Of a DNA stretch of 64,000 nt, positions 8,331 to 17,675 are shown one piece after another (the first letter of the stretch is position 1; the number at the start of each line of letters is the position of its first letter). The notes under the pieces are model-generated. The model had not been told where the DNA came from. It saw only the letters and a program-made list of their open reading frames with translations, and did no database searches. Made by a program: the position numbers and the translations under genes. Origin of the DNA: Vibrio sp. DW001. Lineage in GTDB: Bacteria > Pseudomonadota > Gammaproteobacteria > Enterobacterales > Vibrionaceae. Location of the stretch: the NCBI RefSeq assembly GCF_029016285.1, contig NZ_CP091975.1, positions 186,001-250,000 on the forward strand. The letters are read 5' to 3'.

Positions 8331-9407
8331 CTAACTAAGCAGCTCTTCAATTCTCTTTTTAAGAAGTTCAGGTTCTTTTTCCCAGTTAACCATAATCTCT
8401 CCAAATCGGGTGGTGTCTTCATCCAGTATTAATGACTTTCTGGTGCAGAAACTCTCAAACCCTAGTCCTGCTGTTGAGTTTATTGACATTATATTGGGTG
8501 TTGCACTGCAATTTAAAACAACAAGCTCTAGCGGCTGTTTGGTTGGTAAATAAACTTCATCTGGATATAAGGTTTGATACGTATCTATCGACTCACTTGG
8601 GTGCAGTTTAAAGGCGATCTTTAAGCTGTTTGTTCGGCAATAGTCAATCATGTATTGATAGATTTTAATTTGAAATTCGGGGTCTTCGTATTCTGACTGA
8701 TAAGCTTTTGATGTCGGCTGGGTTGCAATAATTACGTCTGTATCCATTTCCTTAGCATGAGATTTAAATACGTGATTTAGGTTTTCGATACCTAATTTAT
8801 TGGTCAAAAAGTCAATTTTTTTTCCTTTACTTCGAACATCTTCAGGCAAGTTCTCCGGATAGACGACGTGAATTCTTTGACACTTATTATCCTCTCCAAA
8901 TACCCAGTAATCAGACGGCTTACCAGTTATAGCGCGAATGTATTTCTTATAGCCTTTAATGGGTATTTTATAATAATTACCAACACCATCTTCAATCATT
9001 TCGTATTGTTCAACTAATAACCTAAACAGCCGAGACATTTTGTTTCTTTCATTAAATACAAATAAAGTAACGTTGTCTTTTTCTAGGTTGAGAGCGGGAT
9101 AAAAATCATTTAGAAGTTGAAGTAACTTTGATTGAATGAGAGCGCCTAAAGACAGTTTACGTAAAGCACAGGCGAGTATAATTTTTCCAATCAAAGATTG
9201 TTTAAAGTGATTATTCAGTTCTTTTCGAGTTAGCGTTACCAACTGGATGTGTTCCGGTAGAGAGGAGACATCAATGGAATCTTGCTCAATATTTTGATAG
9301 TCCTTAAAGAAAAGGATTGTCGCTGGAGTGCTTAACTCGTTTGAAGCTTTAGATACAGAAAATAAAAGGTGTCTAAGCGTAGAGCATATATACAAGTTCT
9401 TATGCAT
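8331..9407 (-). CDS. Sialyltransferase-like glycosyltransferase (GT52/GT38 type)
   Basis: A 358-residue protein whose N-terminus (NLYICSTLRHLLFSVSKA) is like GT52 LOS sialyltransferases. It has the three short signatures shared by bacterial sialyltransferases: an acidic-acidic-Gly motif (IEDG, 138-141), HP in KLHPSE (269-270) and a Ser/Thr pair in SINSTAGLG (311-312). It probably transfers a CMP-activated nonulosonic acid, made by the neighbouring operon, to LPS. It overlaps the ligase gene by 8 bases and is the last gene of a minus-strand group with waaL-like and lpxM-like genes. Donor and acceptor are inferred from context. Confidence 0.65.
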   Translation of the reverse strand: MHKNLYICSTLRHLLFSVSKASNELSTPATILFFKDYQNIEQDSIDVSSLPEHIQLVTLTRKELNNHFKQSLIGKIILACALRKLSLGALIQSKLLQLLNDFYPALNLEKDNVTLFVFNERNKMSRLFRLLVEQYEMIEDGVGNYYKIPIKGYKKYIRAITGKPSDYWVFGEDNKCQRIHVVYPENLPEDVRSKGKKIDFLTNKLGIENLNHVFKSHAKEMDTDVIIATQPTSKAYQSEYEDPEFQIKIYQYMIDYCRTNSLKIAFKLHPSESIDTYQTLYPDEVYLPTKQPLELVVLNCSATPNIMSINSTAGLGFESFCTRKSLILDEDTTRFGEIMVNWEKEPELLKKRIEELLS

Positions 9408-10620
9408 TAGTAATTTCCAATCTTTTCTCTCGTGCCATATCAGAGGCTTGTATATAGTAATGCATTATAAAAATATACAGGAAGAAGGTACCTGGGTGCG
9501 ATAGAGGTACATAGGTCAATGCCGCTACTGATACGAATATGGGCAACGTAACCAATGGGATTTTTAGCCGAGGATCTTTTTCCTTGAGGCCTCTATAGAA
9601 CGGATAACTAAGGAAAGCTAAGAAAATACCCAAACCGATGAATCCATACTTGACTGTCCTGTCTATGTAAGAATTATGGAAGTTTTTGTTGTCGAAATGA
9701 GATAGAGATTTGCCTGCTTCATTGGTCTTTAACTTCTCTTTGATTATAGTTAGGTGCTTTGTTTGACCTATACCGATAAACGATGGAGTATCAGAGATTA
9801 CTTGTAATCCAACTTGCCACAGTTGGACCCTAATACCCCAAGAGCTATTTAATTCATTTTTCTGTAGACGAATTAGTTCAGTTTTTGTGTACTGATATCG
9901 CTTTTCGAGGTGAGGAAAAGATACTAAAGTAACGCATGACAACGCCAATAAAATAAAAACGAGAGTTTTTTTTATATTTAGCTTGTAATTAAATAGTAAA
10001 AAAACTGACAAAGGGATACTAGTAAACATTATGGCTAGCCAAGTTCCGCGAGTGTCTGTGAATACGACACAAAGAAGAATTAGAATTAACGTTATGGCAT
10101 TAATTATTTTGTACTTAATTTTTTCTTTTAGAAGGGAAATAAATATGCTTAACAATCCAAGAACTGCGATAAAATTGGCGTAAGGTATAGCATTAAGAGG
10201 CAAAGCCATTCGTCCAAGTTTATGAGTATATAAAATATCATATGTTGTATACATTATAGCTATTGAGGACAGAGCCAATAAAATCAAGACTAGATGATGT
10301 TTAATCTCTTCTACCTTAGGAGCGGATATATATAAATATAAGAGAGTCGAAAGTAGTACTCGTATCTCGGAGGAACTGTAACCATTTCCGAAGTACGATA
10401 TGGACGCATAAATTGCGGCTACGAAAATAATGCTATTAAACCTGGATAAGCGTACTGTGATTCTATCAATAGAGGTTAAGTGCGTAATTAACTTTAATAT
10501 TAGTGATAGTAGAATCACACCGACTAGAATTTTATCGCCTTTATGAACTAAAAAAAGGCCACTAAGTGCCCAATATATAGGCAGTGAATGTATGAAATTA
10601 AGTGTTTTTATTATATACAT
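9400..10620 (-). CDS. O-antigen ligase family membrane protein (WaaL-like)
   Basis: A 406-residue, very hydrophobic protein with about ten to twelve membrane segments and one long periplasmic loop at roughly residues 225-320. The loop holds NFHNSYIDRTVKYGFIGLG, the Wzy_C/ligase signature with its conserved His. It would join O-antigen or another glycan from undecaprenyl-PP to lipid A-core in the periplasm. A Wzy polymerase is the alternative, but a separate wzy candidate lies at 33.5 kb inside the O-antigen operon, so ligase is favoured. Start and stop codons overlap with both neighbours, showing a minus-strand operon. Confidence 0.7.
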   Translation of the reverse strand: MYIIKTLNFIHSLPIYWALSGLFLVHKGDKILVGVILLSLILKLITHLTSIDRITVRLSRFNSIIFVAAIYASISYFGNGYSSSEIRVLLSTLLYLYISAPKVEEIKHHLVLILLALSSIAIMYTTYDILYTHKLGRMALPLNAIPYANFIAVLGLLSIFISLLKEKIKYKIINAITLILILLCVVFTDTRGTWLAIMFTSIPLSVFLLFNYKLNIKKTLVFILLALSCVTLVSFPHLEKRYQYTKTELIRLQKNELNSSWGIRVQLWQVGLQVISDTPSFIGIGQTKHLTIIKEKLKTNEAGKSLSHFDNKNFHNSYIDRTVKYGFIGLGIFLAFLSYPFYRGLKEKDPRLKIPLVTLPIFVSVAALTYVPLSHPGTFFLYIFIMHYYIQASDMAREKRLEITNA

Positions 10621-11570
10621 TATTTATAAGGATTTTTGTCTGTATCTGGACGAGTTTTTAGTAGTCTTAAGATCCACATGTATTGTTCAGGTTTTTTATT
10701 TACGTATTCTTCAATGCATTGATTCATCATTCGCGCATCATCGTGTTCATTTCCTGTTGGAAAGGGAAGTGCTGGGTATAAATCGAGTTGATATCTTCCT
10801 GATTTAGCATTGTAAGTAGCAAAAAGAGGAACAATTTTAGCACGGCTAATATGTGAAAGTCTTCCTAAACCGGAGATCGTAGCTTTTGTTGTAGCAAAAA
10901 AGTCAACAAATACGCTGTTGTCAAGTCCAAGATCTTCATCTGGAAGGTAGTACCCAAGATAACCATCGCGAATAGATCTGATAAAAGGTTTTATTCCTTG
11001 GCTTCGATCATACACTCTACCGCCGTATTGCACTCTCTGCTTATGCAATAACCAATCAGATACTTGATTTTTTTGGGCTTTTGCCATGGCAGATACAGGT
11101 AATCCTCTAGACGCTAATAAAACTGCTGGTATATCAATTGACCAAGTATGAGGAACGAGAAGAATCACATTGCCACCTTGTTCTGTAATACATGTTAGAT
11201 TATCAATACCATTAATAGTAGTATTGTTTTCTAACCAGCCTTTGCTCTTTAGAGAAAGAGAAGCGAAATTTAGTAAAAAAGAAATGGAAGTTACATAAGT
11301 GTTAAATAAAAGAACTTCTCTTTCGCTTGTAGATATGTCGGGGAAGCACATTTTTAAGTTTACTCTGGCTCTTTTATTGGCTTTATTTTTTATTTTGATT
11401 GCGATCCTAGCTAGAAATTTTGAGATCAAAAATTTAAAAGCAGCGGGGAACAAGCTAACCAATGAAACGATTAGAATTGATGACCATGTCCCCCAGTATT
11501 TTGGACTGAGAAATATCCATTTAAAAGTTGGATTGTATGCGTCTGGGTTAAAATCTTCTCGTTGTTTCAT
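10620..11570 (-). CDS. lpxM: Lipid A late acyltransferase, LpxM (MsbB)-like
   Basis: A 316-residue LpxL/LpxM-family enzyme that adds a secondary acyl chain to lipid A at the inner membrane. Visible are an N-terminal membrane segment (about residues 28-50), the HX4D catalytic motif in LVPHTWSID, YYLPDEDLGLDNSVFVDFF and KIVPLFATYN. YLPDED and the overall pattern fit LpxM better than LpxL. It is the first gene of the minus-strand trio, and its stop overlaps the ligase start. Beside an IS graveyard and far from usual lpxM surroundings, it may be an additional rather than the only lipid A acyltransferase gene of the genome. Confidence 0.8.
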   Translation of the reverse strand: MKQREDFNPDAYNPTFKWIFLSPKYWGTWSSILIVSLVSLFPAAFKFLISKFLARIAIKIKNKANKRARVNLKMCFPDISTSEREVLLFNTYVTSISFLLNFASLSLKSKGWLENNTTINGIDNLTCITEQGGNVILLVPHTWSIDIPAVLLASRGLPVSAMAKAQKNQVSDWLLHKQRVQYGGRVYDRSQGIKPFIRSIRDGYLGYYLPDEDLGLDNSVFVDFFATTKATISGLGRLSHISRAKIVPLFATYNAKSGRYQLDLYPALPFPTGNEHDDARMMNQCIEEYVNKKPEQYMWILRLLKTRPDTDKNPYK

Positions 11571-11690
11571 AATGCCTAATAAAATTATCTAAGGTGTTAC
11601 TGAAAGCAAGTATAAACATAATCTACTTCGTCTGGCAAAACTTCCTTTCACGTAAGGTGTTGTTGAGCAGCCTGGTAAGGACCTAGAATT

Positions 11691-12590
11691 TTAGACAGTT
11701 TCTAGCTCATCGAAATAACGTCGTTCATATTCATTCGGCGACAAGCCATTATTTGTGCCATGATTTCTTTTAGGATTATAGAAACACTCAACGTAGTTAA
11801 ATATTTCTGCCTTAGCTTCAGCACGATTTTTGTAGATTTTTCGTTTAACTCTATCTTTCTTAAGTAGCGAGAAAAAACTTTCCGCCACCGCATTATCATG
11901 GCAGTTTCCACATCGACTAATACTCGTTTCTAAATTGTGTGCATTTAGAAAACTGCGCCAATCTGACGAAGTATATTGAACACCTTGGTTTGAATGAACG
12001 AGTACTTTTTCTTTTGGCCTTCTGCGCCAAACAGCCATAAATAAAGCATCGATACTAAGTCTGCCTTCGGGCTACTCTTCATTGTCCATCCAATCACTTT
12101 CCTAGAAAATAGGTCAATAACTACCGTGACGTATAACCAACCCTCATGAGGGCGAATATAAGTAAAATCAGTCACCCAATACTGATCTGACTGATTGACT
12201 TTAAATTCTCTATTTAGCGTATTTGGTGCTGCTGGATGTTGGTTACCTGAATGAAACCCTAGATGTTGCCTATAACCACGAATAGCTTTGATTTTATGTT
12301 GCTTCATGATATCGAGAACTCGGTTTTTACCGCAATTTTTACCATCACTTTTTAGATCAATAGTGATATTTCTATAGCCGTAAGTACAACCACTTTCTAA
12401 CCAGAACTGCTTGATTTCTCCTAGCAAACGCAGATCTTCTCGCGCTTTCTTACTCATAGGTTGACGTCGCCATGCATAAAAACCGCTACGATGAATACTA
12501 AGTACTTGGCACATCAGTAAGACTGGAAAACGTTGGAGTCGAGATTTTATGAACGTGCACTTTTCTTTGACTCGCCCGCAAAGTACACGG
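11691..12590 (-). pseudogene. IS3-family transposase (orfB), frameshifted and 5'-truncated
   Basis: Two overlapping frames together give an IS3-type orfB. The upstream part has LMCQVLSIHRSGFYAW and DFTYIRPHEGWLYVTVVID (first catalytic Asp); the downstream part has VLVHSNQGVQYTSSDW and NAVAESFFSLLKKD (catalytic Glu). A frameshift lies near 12050-12065. The second catalytic Asp of the usual HSDQG is Asn here. Coding sequence can be read upstream to about 12590 without a proper orfA, and an IS30 remnant follows. The element is therefore dead. Confidence 0.85.
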
Positions 12591-12633
12591 TGATAAGTTC
12601 AAATGGTCACTGTAACAATGCAGGATAACTAAC

Positions 12634-12984
12634 GATGAAGCGGACATTTACACAAGATGAGAAAGACTTATTTTTTAAACTTTGGAAAGCTGGAGCTGGC
12701 TTTAGCGACATAGCAAGAGTTCTTGATTAGAAGCCTGATTCTATGTTTTCAATTTTACGAGAACATGGTGGTATCCAGCCCCAAGCTCGATGCAGATCTA
12801 GACATCATCTCACTTTGGAAGAGCGTGAAGAAATTCGTGCAGGTTTATCAGCAAAACTAAGCATTCGAGAAATGGCCTCAAAACTCAATAGAGCACCCTC
12901 TATTATATGCCGGGAAATAAATAAAAATGAATACCGGATTAAGACAATTAGTCTCAGAAAAGCTAGAATTAAACTGGTCTCCTG
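12634..12984 (+). pseudogene. IS30-family transposase remnant
   Basis: Starts MKRTFTQDEKDLFFKLWKAG, reaches an in-frame TAG at 12728-12730, then continues in the same family pattern (HLTLEEREEIRAGLSAKLS, MASKLNRAPSIICREINKN), the IS30 N-terminal helix-turn-helix. After about 12930 the frame changes and only a scrap like QLVSEKLELNWSPEKI remains. The whole catalytic domain is missing. Its end runs directly into the start of the next IS remnant. Confidence 0.8.
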
Positions 12985-13779
12985 AAAAAATCACGTTATA
13001 TAGAATCGCAGATTGTTAAGATCTTGAAGGAAGTTGAGGCTGGCCGAAAGGTATCGGATGTCTGTCGTGAATACGATATTTCAGATGCTACGTATTATAA
13101 TTAGAAGTCCAAATACGGCGGCATGAGTAGCTCGGATATCAAGCGATTAAAAGAGCTTGAAGATGAGAACCGACGATTAAAAAAAATGTACGCAGATTTG
13201 AGTTTGGATAACGTCATTCTTAAAGACATTATCGAAAAAAAACTGTAAAACCATCGGTTCGCCGTGCGCTGGTTGATTATGTGATAAAAACGCACAACAT
13301 CAGTCTACGCAGAGCTTTCCGAGTTGTTGGCATTAGTGACTCAGTTTGTCGATATCAGCCTGATCCCCATCAGACGATGAGATCATTGATGCACTTCAAA
13401 AAGTGGTGAACGTTATCCCGCTTACAGTTTTAGTAAGTTATTTAAAACTCTAAAATGATGGCATTACAAATGGAACCATAAGCGAGTTCATCGAGTATAT
13501 TGTTTGTTGAACTTGAATATGCGTCGACACGGTAAGAGGCGAATAGCAACGCGTAATCCAATGCCGCTGTGCGTCCCGGGGAAAGTAAATGTGTGCTGGT
13601 CTATGGATTTTATGAGCGAATCATTACTGTGTGGCAGACGTTTTTGTACATTTAACCTTTTAGACGATTTTAATTATGAAGCACTCGCAGTAGAAATTGA
13701 TTTGAGTTTACAGACAGCACGTGTCCTTCGAGTACTTGATCGGCTTGTTGCGTGGCGTGGTTATCCAGAGATTACTTGA
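12985..13779 (+). pseudogene. IS407-type (IS3 family) transposase remnant, orfA and orfB
   Basis: OrfA (12985-13248) reads KKSRYIESQIVKILKEVEAG, then YYN with TAG (13102-13104) where Trp is expected, then KYGGMSSSDIKRLKELEDEN. OrfB begins by a -1 shift on the A-run before CTGTAA (KKTVKPSVRRALVDYV), loses frame near 13375, has a TGA near 13455, and resumes with NHKRVHRVYCLLNLNMRR and VCWSMDFMSESLLCGRRF with the first catalytic Asp. It breaks off at 13779 exactly where the hldD fragment begins, so this element, or a deletion starting in it, truncated hldD. Confidence 0.85.
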
Positions 13780-13952
13780 ACAAGAAAGTCATCACGATCC
13801 ATATAATCTGTTATTTCTAAGTCGACCAGATTCTCGAATTTCTTACCGTTTTTAAGGTTGTCAACAACAAGGATGTCATTGATGCCTTGGTCATTAAGTG
13901 TTTTGATAATGTTGCTGCCGATCATGCCGGCTCCACCTGTTAAGATGATCAT
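13780..13952 (-). pseudogene. hldD: hldD (gmhD) 5' fragment: ADP-heptose epimerase
   Basis: The first 57 or so codons of ADP-L-glycero-D-manno-heptose 6-epimerase: [20 protein letters not shown], then [17 protein letters not shown] and DYMDRDDFL. After that the reading frame runs into IS sequence. The full enzyme is over 300 residues and is needed for the LPS inner core, so an intact copy should exist elsewhere if the strain makes a heptose core. hldD is the classical left border of Vibrio O-antigen/capsule loci, which marks this site as that border. Confidence 0.85.
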
Positions 13953-14102
13953 AGATAACCTTACCTATTACACTGAATATAATAAAGGATTATATCAGCT
14001 GTGGTGCAGCAGGCAAAAGGAGGTTGTAAGAAACTAGTGTATTGTGATCAAAATGCCACTTCCGCCTATAAATTTGCTTTGCATCACACTTTATATTAAT
14101 TC

Positions 14103-14129
14103 TTTACATGTTTTCCTATATAGTATCCT
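14103..14129 (+). promoter_or_regulatory. Possible promoter upstream of wzz
   Basis: TTTACA (14103-14108) and TATCCT (14124-14129) are spaced 15 bases apart in an AT-rich stretch 50 bases before the wzz start. The spacing is short and the boxes imperfect, so this is a weak guess based only on consensus. The region 13953-14180 between the diverging hldD fragment and wzz is otherwise without genes. Confidence 0.25.
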
Positions 14130-14180
14130 CAAATTTATTACCTATACGCTTGAGGGTACGGCTAACCCTTGAGCGATAAC

Positions 14181-14972
14181 ATGTTTGGAATGGATGTTAA
14201 TATGTCAAATGTGACCCAGAGCGATTCTAGCTCTCGAGTAACCTATCAATCACTTTCCACAGAAAAATATCAGAATTTGCAGATGAATAATGATGAAATT
14301 GACTTAAAAGAGTTATTTGTGGTTTTGTGGGCTGGTAAAGTATGGATCTTAGGCATAACGTTGCTATTTGCTGTGGGCGTTACTGTATTTTCTCTAAGGC
14401 AACCGAGTGTGTATGAATCAAAAGCAGTATTGGTGATTGATGCAGACCCTTACTCTATAGGGGTCAATATTGGCCCTCAAGGCAACCATGCTCTACGTAT
14501 TATAGCTGGAAAAGAAGCTATAATACGTATTCAGAAGATGACTGACGTCCCGATTTCTCGATTAAATATTTCATCTACTGGAGATATAATTACCGTTTCC
14601 CAGCAGGGTCTAAACCCTAGTTTGATTTTTAGTAATGTCCAAGTGTTTACTGAAAATATTAATAAAGTATTAGTTGAATTGGAATTGGATAAAGCTGAGC
14701 TTGCGCTAGTTCCTTTAAAGTCGCTTATTAACACAACAGATAGCCCCACGGTTAAAGAAGTTCTAGCAGAAAAATACGCAGAGCAATTGTATAAAATTGC
14801 TCTGCTAAAAAGCCCAAGTACAGAACTTGCTCGTGTGACTCAAGAGCCAGTAGAAGCAACCAGCCACGTTAAATCAAAACGTATGCGGAATATTTTATTT
14901 GGCACACTTCTTGGCAGCATGCTGGGCGGGGTGCTTGTGCTGATTGTGTTTATGTTTAGGAAAAAAGAGTAA
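14181..14972 (+). CDS. wzz: Wzz O-antigen chain length determinant
   Basis: A polysaccharide co-polymerase of about 263 residues in the inner membrane. After a hydrophilic N-terminus it has IDLKELFVVLWAGKVWILG leading into the first membrane segment, the Wzz family entrance motif, then SLRQPSVYESKAVLVID. A second membrane segment lies near the end (ILFGTLLGSMLGGVLVL) and finishes with a basic tail. The central periplasmic part is shorter than in many Wzz proteins (usually around 320-370 residues). ATG 14181 is chosen; TTG 14169 and ATG 14202 are possible. It sits upstream of the ops element and the sugar genes and should set O-chain length made by Wzy. Confidence 0.8.
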   Translation: MFGMDVNMSNVTQSDSSSRVTYQSLSTEKYQNLQMNNDEIDLKELFVVLWAGKVWILGITLLFAVGVTVFSLRQPSVYESKAVLVIDADPYSIGVNIGPQGNHALRIIAGKEAIIRIQKMTDVPISRLNISSTGDIITVSQQGLNPSLIFSNVQVFTENINKVLVELELDKAELALVPLKSLINTTDSPTVKEVLAEKYAEQLYKIALLKSPSTELARVTQEPVEATSHVKSKRMRNILFGTLLGSMLGGVLVLIVFMFRKKE

Positions 14973-15048
14973 GTACAGGAATTCAATTCCAATAATATAA
15001 TAAAGAAATGTATCATTTATCGCCTTGGGTATGCGTTTACAACCTATG

Positions 15049-15060
15049 GGCGGTAGCGTA
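15049..15060 (+). promoter_or_regulatory. ops element (RfaH recruitment site)
   Basis: GGCGGTAGCGTA matches the ops core (GGCGGTAGnnT) that makes RNA polymerase pause and recruits RfaH, which lets transcription run through long surface-polysaccharide operons. It lies in the untranslated leader 26 bases before metK, as JUMPStart elements do before O-antigen operons. The upstream part of a full JUMPStart is only vaguely recognisable. Confidence 0.8.
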
Positions 15061-15085
15061 TAAAAATTTAAATAAGGATTAATAA

Positions 15086-16282
15086 ATGTATTTGTTTACA
15101 AGTGAAGTGGTAGCACCAGGTCACCCTGATAAATGTGCAGATATCATCTCAGACTCTATTGTTGATGCACTTATCATTCACGATTCACAATCACGTGTCG
15201 CTAGCGAAGTTTTTGTTGCTGGTAAAAATATCATTATTGGTGGTGAAGTAAAAACAACAGCCAATCTTTCACAAGCGGATTATGAAAAAATTGTAAAAGA
15301 TGCATTGATTAAGATTGGTTACACGGGGAAAAGTGCTTTCACAAATGAGCAATGCTTACACCCTGATGATATTAACGTTCAAGTATTATTAAATCAGCAA
15401 TCACCTGACATCAACCAAGGGGTTGACCAAAAAGACGGTGAGACAGGTGCTGGTGACCAAGGCATTATGTTTGGCTATGCTATTGCAGAAACGGCCGACT
15501 TTATGCCTTCTGCTATTTCTTACGCTCGAATGCTTAGTGATAAGGTATACCACTATGCGCTAAGTCATGATCATAAACTTGGTGTTGATATCAAAACTCA
15601 AGTTACGGTTGATTACGGTAACAAAGAAAACTTCGAAAATGGTAAGCCTCAAAGAATTCACACAATCGTCGTTTCAGCACCATCTGTAGAAAACATGCCA
15701 ATTGAAGAAGTTCGTACTTTAATTCAAGGTTTAATTGACGATACTGGTTTACCAACTGACCTCTATAATCCACAAGAAACTATTATACATATCAACCCAA
15801 CAGGTCGTTATGTAAACCATAGTTCCTTACATGATTCTGGTTTAACTGGGCGTAAGTTAATAGTAGATTCATTTGGTGGTTATGCTCCTATTGGTGGTGG
15901 TGCACAGTCATCTAAAGATTACACAAAGGTTGACCGTTCTGGTTTATATGCAGGTCGTTGGTTAGCGAAACATATTGTAGCAGCAGGTCTAGCGACTAAA
16001 TGTATCGTTCAGCTTTCTTATGCTATCGGTGTAGCAAAACCAACGTCTGTTTCAGTAGATACTCAAGGAACGTTTACCAAAGTAGATGATGATGAATTAT
16101 CACAATTTATTATTGATAACTTTTCTTTAACGCCAAATTGGATTACGAAGAAATTTAATTTAGATAAACCAAGTTCTGAAACCTTTCTTTATGCCGATGT
16201 GGCATCTCGTGGTCAAGTTGGACAAAGTGACTATCCTTGGGAACAATTAGATGAAATAGAAAAATTTCAATCATTCAATTAA
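15086..16282 (+). CDS. metK: S-adenosylmethionine synthetase, extra copy in O-antigen operon
   Basis: A 398-residue methionine adenosyltransferase, making SAM from ATP and methionine in the cytosol. The signatures are FTSEVVAPGHPDKCADIISD, GETGAGDQGIMFGYA (121-126 GAGDQG), NPTGRYVNHSS and the P-loop-like GGGAQSSKDYTKVDRS. The last differs from the usual GGGAFSGKDPTKVDRSA, and the protein is clearly not the standard gammaproteobacterial MetK, which starts MAKHLFTSESVSEGHPDK. It directly follows the ops element, so it is the first gene of the O-antigen operon. The operon also has two SAM-dependent methyltransferases. The RBS is AAGGA. Confidence 0.93.
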   Translation: MYLFTSEVVAPGHPDKCADIISDSIVDALIIHDSQSRVASEVFVAGKNIIIGGEVKTTANLSQADYEKIVKDALIKIGYTGKSAFTNEQCLHPDDINVQVLLNQQSPDINQGVDQKDGETGAGDQGIMFGYAIAETADFMPSAISYARMLSDKVYHYALSHDHKLGVDIKTQVTVDYGNKENFENGKPQRIHTIVVSAPSVENMPIEEVRTLIQGLIDDTGLPTDLYNPQETIIHINPTGRYVNHSSLHDSGLTGRKLIVDSFGGYAPIGGGAQSSKDYTKVDRSGLYAGRWLAKHIVAAGLATKCIVQLSYAIGVAKPTSVSVDTQGTFTKVDDDELSQFIIDNFSLTPNWITKKFNLDKPSSETFLYADVASRGQVGQSDYPWEQLDEIEKFQSFN

Positions 16283-16341
16283 GTAAAGTGATTAAGGTTT
16301 TGAATACGTAAACGGACTATTATTAATTAGGCTTGTCTCTT

Positions 16342-17619
16342 ATGAGTTTTTCAATACAAAATGCAAAAATTGCGATTATTGGCTTAGGCTATGTAGGACT
16401 TCCATTAGCGGTTGAGTTTGGAAAAAAAACACCAACAATTGGTTTTGATATTAACCAAATACGCATTGATGAATTGTCTCAGGGACAAGACTTTACGCTT
16501 GAATGTAGTAAAGAAGAATTAGGCGAGGCGGAATATCTCACTTATACATCCTCTCTCGAAAAGCTAAGGGAATGCAACGTATATATAGTCACCGTTCCTA
16601 CACCTATAGATGGGCACAAACAGCCAGATTTATCACCGTTGGTTAAAGCATCTGAGGCGTTAGGAACAATTGTAAATAAAGGTGATGTGATTATTTATGA
16701 ATCTACAGTATACCCTGGAGCGACAGAGGAAGTTTGCATACCAGTTATAGAATCAGTTTCAAACTTAATATTTAATCAAGATTTTTTTGCTGGCTATTCA
16801 CCGGAGAGAATTAATCCCGGAGATAAAGAGCACCGAGTTACCAATATTCTTAAAGTTACTAGTGGTTCAACACCGGAAGTTGCTGAATTTGTTGATCAAT
16901 TATATAAAATGGTCATCACGGCTGGAACTCACAAAGCTTCGACGATTAAAGTTGCGGAGGCAGCAAAGGTAATTGAGAATACTCAGCGGGATGTAAATAT
17001 AGCGCTAATTAATGAGTTGTCGATTATCTTTAATAAACTAGATATTGATACTTTAGAAGTTTTAGAGGCTGCTGGAACAAAATGGAATTTTTTACCTTTC
17101 CGTCCTGGTTTAGTCGGTGGGCATTGTATTGGTGTTGATCCTTATTATCTTACGCATAAAGCACAAACTGTCGGCTATCACCCTGAGATGATTCTAGCAG
17201 GCCGTCGTCTTAATGATAATATGGGTAAGTACGTCGTGTCACAACTGGTGAAGAATATGTTGGGAAAACGTATTCACGTGGAAGGGGCTAATGTATTAAT
17301 CATGGGTTTAACTTTTAAAGAAAATTGTCCAGATTTACGTAATACCAAGGTCGTTGATATTGTATCTGAACTTAAAGAATACAATATCAATGTTGATATT
17401 ACTGATCCATGGTGTTCAGATGAAGAAGCTCGTTATGAATACAACCTATCACTTACCGAGCCTAAAATTAATTATTATGATGCTATCATCATTGCTGTTG
17501 GGCACAGCGAGTTTAAGGCTATGGGTGTAGAAGCTATACGTAGTTTGGGTAAAGAAATTCATGTACTTTATGATTTGAAATACGTTTTAGATAAATCAGA
17601 TGTGGATATGCGTCTGTAA
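16342..17619 (+). CDS. wbpO: UDP-N-acetyl-hexosamine 6-dehydrogenase (TviB/WbpO type)
   Basis: A 425-residue nucleotide-sugar dehydrogenase, the same length as Salmonella Tvi[20 protein letters not shown] is the NAD site; [24 protein letters not shown] and [11 protein letters not shown] follow, and [16 protein letters not shown] holds the catalytic Cys. It oxidises UDP-GlcNAc (or UDP-GalNAc) to the uronic acid. With the WbpP-like epimerase downstream it should give UDP-GalNAcA. ATG 16342 is preferred over an upstream TTG at 16333. Confidence 0.88.
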   Translation: MSFSIQNAKIAIIGLGYVGLPLAVEFGKKTPTIGFDINQIRIDELSQGQDFTLECSKEELGEAEYLTYTSSLEKLRECNVYIVTVPTPIDGHKQPDLSPLVKASEALGTIVNKGDVIIYESTVYPGATEEVCIPVIESVSNLIFNQDFFAGYSPERINPGDKEHRVTNILKVTSGSTPEVAEFVDQLYKMVITAGTHKASTIKVAEAAKVIENTQRDVNIALINELSIIFNKLDIDTLEVLEAAGTKWNFLPFRPGLVGGHCIGVDPYYLTHKAQTVGYHPEMILAGRRLNDNMGKYVVSQLVKNMLGKRIHVEGANVLIMGLTFKENCPDLRNTKVVDIVSELKEYNINVDITDPWCSDEEARYEYNLSLTEPKINYYDAIIIAVGHSEFKAMGVEAIRSLGKEIHVLYDLKYVLDKSDVDMRL

Positions 17620-17675
17620 TTACTATTTTTATAGATATTAGGCCATGATATATTCTTCTCACACGCGAGTAAATT

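Noticed and set aside
11299..11592. 97-codon plus-strand frame
   Set aside because: Antisense to the lpxM-like gene, no family pattern.
13504..13779. Independent gene of 91 codons
   Set aside because: It is only the last open stretch of the IS407-type orfB, beginning mid-domain and ending at the junction with hldD.
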